Part shown: positions 61,512-64,000 of the stretch, one piece after another
Numbering within the stretch: the first letter of the stretch is position 1
Layout: each line of letters begins with the position of its first letter
From: Cymbidium sinense
Taxonomy: Eukaryota > Streptophyta > Magnoliopsida > Asparagales > Orchidaceae
NCBI GenBank assembly: GCA_021442155.1
Contig: CM038215.1
Coordinates: forward strand, 212,530,982-212,594,981
Reading direction: 5' to 3'
Length of the DNA stretch: 64,000 nt
Notes under the pieces: generated by a model
What the model saw: only the letters and a program-made list of their open reading frames with translations
Database searches by the model: none
What the model was told of the DNA's origin: nothing
Position numbers and translations under genes: made by a program

Positions 61512-62450
61512 TTCTCAGATTCAAGGAGAGAGATTGGTGAAAGTAGCTGCAAGTAGCCAGCATTAGAAAAAAAAATTTGATTATCATAAGGATCAACATC
61601 AAAAAATAATTTTCTTATATGGCTCTATTCAATATGACACTGTTCCATATATTTAAAAATTATGATTATGGGTATCCAGGTTAGGCTTCTTTTCTTGTGG
61701 CATCTTAATATCGTCCTTATTTGAGTACCCCACAGGTGTCAGAAGAAGAAGAGGATGATAATTACGACTACTAGCTCCCCCTCCCTTTTAGTAAATATTT
61801 GATCTCTTTATATATTCATGCATTAATGTGTTTGTGTCCTTATATTTATAATTAAAAGTTCCAAGATTGATATAATGGAATTTATTTATCTAAAAATTTG
61901 ATATTGCAAAAGTAATGCCTCATCGCTATGAATGTAGTGCCTAGGCCCTCTTAGCCTACAATACATAAGCTTAAAACTTCAGAGTCTAGCACTGCAGCTA
62001 TATATGTGGCACTGCGGCATTATATATGTGCCACTGTGGCGCTCTTAAGATAGTCATCTTTGTCCCTTTTACCAGAGATGTCAGTGTTATGGTGCTTAAT
62101 ATGCGATGTTATGATGCTCTTAAGACAGGCAATTTTGTCATTCTACCCAAGAGTCCAGTGCTTCGGAGCTTAATATTTAGTGTAGTGGCAATGAATGAGC
62201 AAGACTCAGACTTAGGATTTTTCAAGTTCAATATTCTAGGTGTTTAAAAATCATGAAATTGCTCTAGCGTCCTGGCACTATGAGAATACATTTACCAAAC
62301 AACCTCAGAGCACGACGCTTCAATGCTAAAATATAAACACCTAAGCATTGTTTCATTGGTGTCTAAAATTTAATAGATTTTAAAATTTAGGCAGTATAAC
62401 ACCTGAACGATGCTAAATTTTTACATATTTTAATGTAAAATACTCTTCTC
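61512..62450 (+). other. Downstream part of the same retroelement, no coding motif
   Basis: No RT, integrase or protease motif was found after the gag remnant, so the element may be non-autonomous or truncated. Between 61,915 and 62,330 it has the GGCACTGCGGC-type vocabulary, with a short exact echo ATATATGTGGCACTGCGGC / ATATATGTGCCACTGTGGC near 62,000-62,040. Confidence 0.5.
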
Positions 62451-63080
62451 CCTTGTTCTAGATCTAAGATCAATGGAAGGAGGATTTCATTTCACACCAG
62501 AATCAAGTTCAACGGTGGAAGATCTAATGCCTCGATGGTGAATAGATAGCGTTGCAGCGTCATATAAGAGATAGGGGACTAGAAAGCTTAGCGTTGTGGC
62601 GCGATGTGATAGGCATCAATGCTAAAAGAATGCATCTAAACCCAAGAGATTAATTTTGTGATGCCTAATTTTTAGTGCCTCAGCACTCTAGACAGAGCGT
62701 TCAAGATTTCATTCCCTAGAGCTTAGAGTCTCGGTGCTAGGTCTTGGTGCCACGGCGCTGTGGGACGAAAACTCTTGTATTGATTCGAATTCTTGAAGAT
62801 TTTAATAGATTTTATGAAAATTCAGCAAATAATGCCTTAAAAGTGTGAGATTTTTATATATTTAGTCTAAAGCACTCTTCTCCCTTATTCCGGATCCAAG
62901 ATCGACGAAGGGAGGGTGTTCTTCTTACACTGGAACCAAGTTCAATCGTGGAGGTCATCAACATTCAAGATTTTGTAATATTTTTAAGTCTTAGGCAGCA
63001 TTCTTTTTTACTTCAGTTCCAAGATCGATGGAGATGTGCTCTTTTATTCCTCTCCGGATCCAAAATCGATAGTGGAAAAT
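62440..63080 (+). repeat. Degenerate direct repeats around CCAAGATCGATGGAGG
   Basis: Three related stretches start near 62,450 (CTTCTCCCTTGTTCTAGATC, then TCAATGGAAGGAGG), 62,876 (CTTCTCCCTTATTCCGGATC, then TCGACGAAGGGAGG) and 63,005-63,075. The first two also share ACACxxGAAxCAAGTTCAAxxGTGGA about 50 bases later, at a spacing of about 425 bases. They may be the remains of repeated LTR or untranslated sequence. Confidence 0.65.
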
Positions 63081-64000
63081 TAATTAAACTTAATTTTCAA
63101 GGAGAAAATCACTTAAAAGAAATATTATTCTAAAAATAATTTATATGGAGTAGATGGGAGACCGCTCATGTGGCTGTTGAAAGCATGCCTTTAGAAAGCA
63201 AAAATCCTTAGAAGTAAGAATGTTGCAAGAAACTTGAGAGAGTGAGTGCGATGAAAGAGAGAGAGTGTATGTAGGGGTCACACTCACCTTTTATAGGCAA
63301 TACTCTCCAAGGGAGTCATTTTTTGCTGCTGTAACTGCGCCCCCCCCGCCATCCTCCTTTAGGAAATTATTATTGCTAGTGTAGGGATGGTGGCTTTCTT
63401 AATTTTTAAAATTGAGGATTCATGACAGCATCTTAACATTGGTGTCACAATGTTTATTCCATTTAATTGGGAAACCATCGAGGGAAGTTTGAGCTTCTAG
63501 ATTTTTTTTAAGGCAACAATGATGTCATGGCACCCTAGTCCAGGATGTGTAAATTTTTGTCATTTTCATTCATTTCACACACACACACTCTCTCTCTAAA
63601 TGCAAAAAAAATTAGCTCTCAATGAATGTGTCATGTAGATTAAACATGATTCATTCATTAGTTATTTATTTATTTATTTATGATTTATGCAGGATAATAA
63701 ATAGAGAAAAAAAAATATGATTTTTAATCATTTTCATTTATCATGTAAGATAATGACATAGTAGAGGTTACAACTACATGTGACTAGCTTGAATTTCTTT
63801 AATATAGATAGATGTCATATGAGTTCTATAAACCATAATAGACTGTCTATCTCTAGCTTCATGGAGATGCTGAACGACAGCCTCCTGGTTACATACCAAC
63901 GAGGAAAGGACCACTCAAGTTCAGTTACTTGGGTGTCTATTTGTGAGCAGTATTCTTCTATAGATGTGACAGCTTACTTGATCATAGTTCTTCTTGCTAA
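63081..64000. other. Unidentified sequence to the window end
   Basis: No coding motif or recognisable element end. It contains a C run within GCGCCCCCCCCGCC near 63,338 and a short CA then CT run near 63,578-63,597. Confidence 0.4.

Noticed and set aside
1..64000. CRISPR array, bacterial-type operons, tRNA or rRNA genes
   Set aside because: No regularly spaced identical repeats with unique spacers, no ribosomal or tRNA-like stretches were recognised, and the content is that of a plant nuclear repeat region.

Overview
This window looks like a repeat-rich intergenic block from a flowering plant nuclear genome. It is AT-rich, every long stretch I could identify is transposon-derived, and the families are plant ones: a Mutator-like element carrying a plant mobile domain, RTE-type LINEs, a Ty1/copia element with ~2.9 kb LTRs, and a Ty3/gypsy family with very long LTRs. 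I cannot fix the species. I found no intact host gene, tRNA, rRNA or CRISPR array, and almost all coding remnants carry stops and frameshifts.

Layout. 1-4,640: decayed Mutator-like transposase followed by a plant mobile domain. 4,797-5,075: antisense RTE fragment. 6,190-7,019: gypsy integrase remnant ending exactly where copy A of the long gypsy LTR starts (7,020 to about 18,405). Copy A was later hit by an RTE LINE (9,497-12,000) and a copia solo LTR (14,935-17,802). 18,720-19,848 and 25,719-27,000: one field of layered tandem repeats, split by solo LTR copy D (19,849-25,718, minus). 27,060-29,800: minus-strand gypsy protease/RT remnant (element E). 31,191-36,045: LTR copy B (plus), then plus-strand gypsy internal sequence that stops at 37,560 and resumes at 55,197, ending in LTR fragment C (57,079-58,926). 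The gap is a whole minus-strand copia element (37,561-55,196), whose 3' LTR was itself split by a 6.9 kb solo gypsy LTR (38,088-44,979). 58,927-64,000: a different retroelement with a Transposase_32-type gag region behind an LTR-like promoter zone.

The window therefore records successive insertions. A gypsy element took in a copia element, which took in a gypsy solo LTR. Separately, a gypsy LTR took in a LINE and a copia solo LTR. The related copies inside the window serve as empty-site references for several insertions, so this history can be read without outside data. The long-LTR gypsy family (LTR about 5.9-6.9 kb, RT of Tat/Athila type, tandem repeats downstream of pol) is the dominant and most unusual component.
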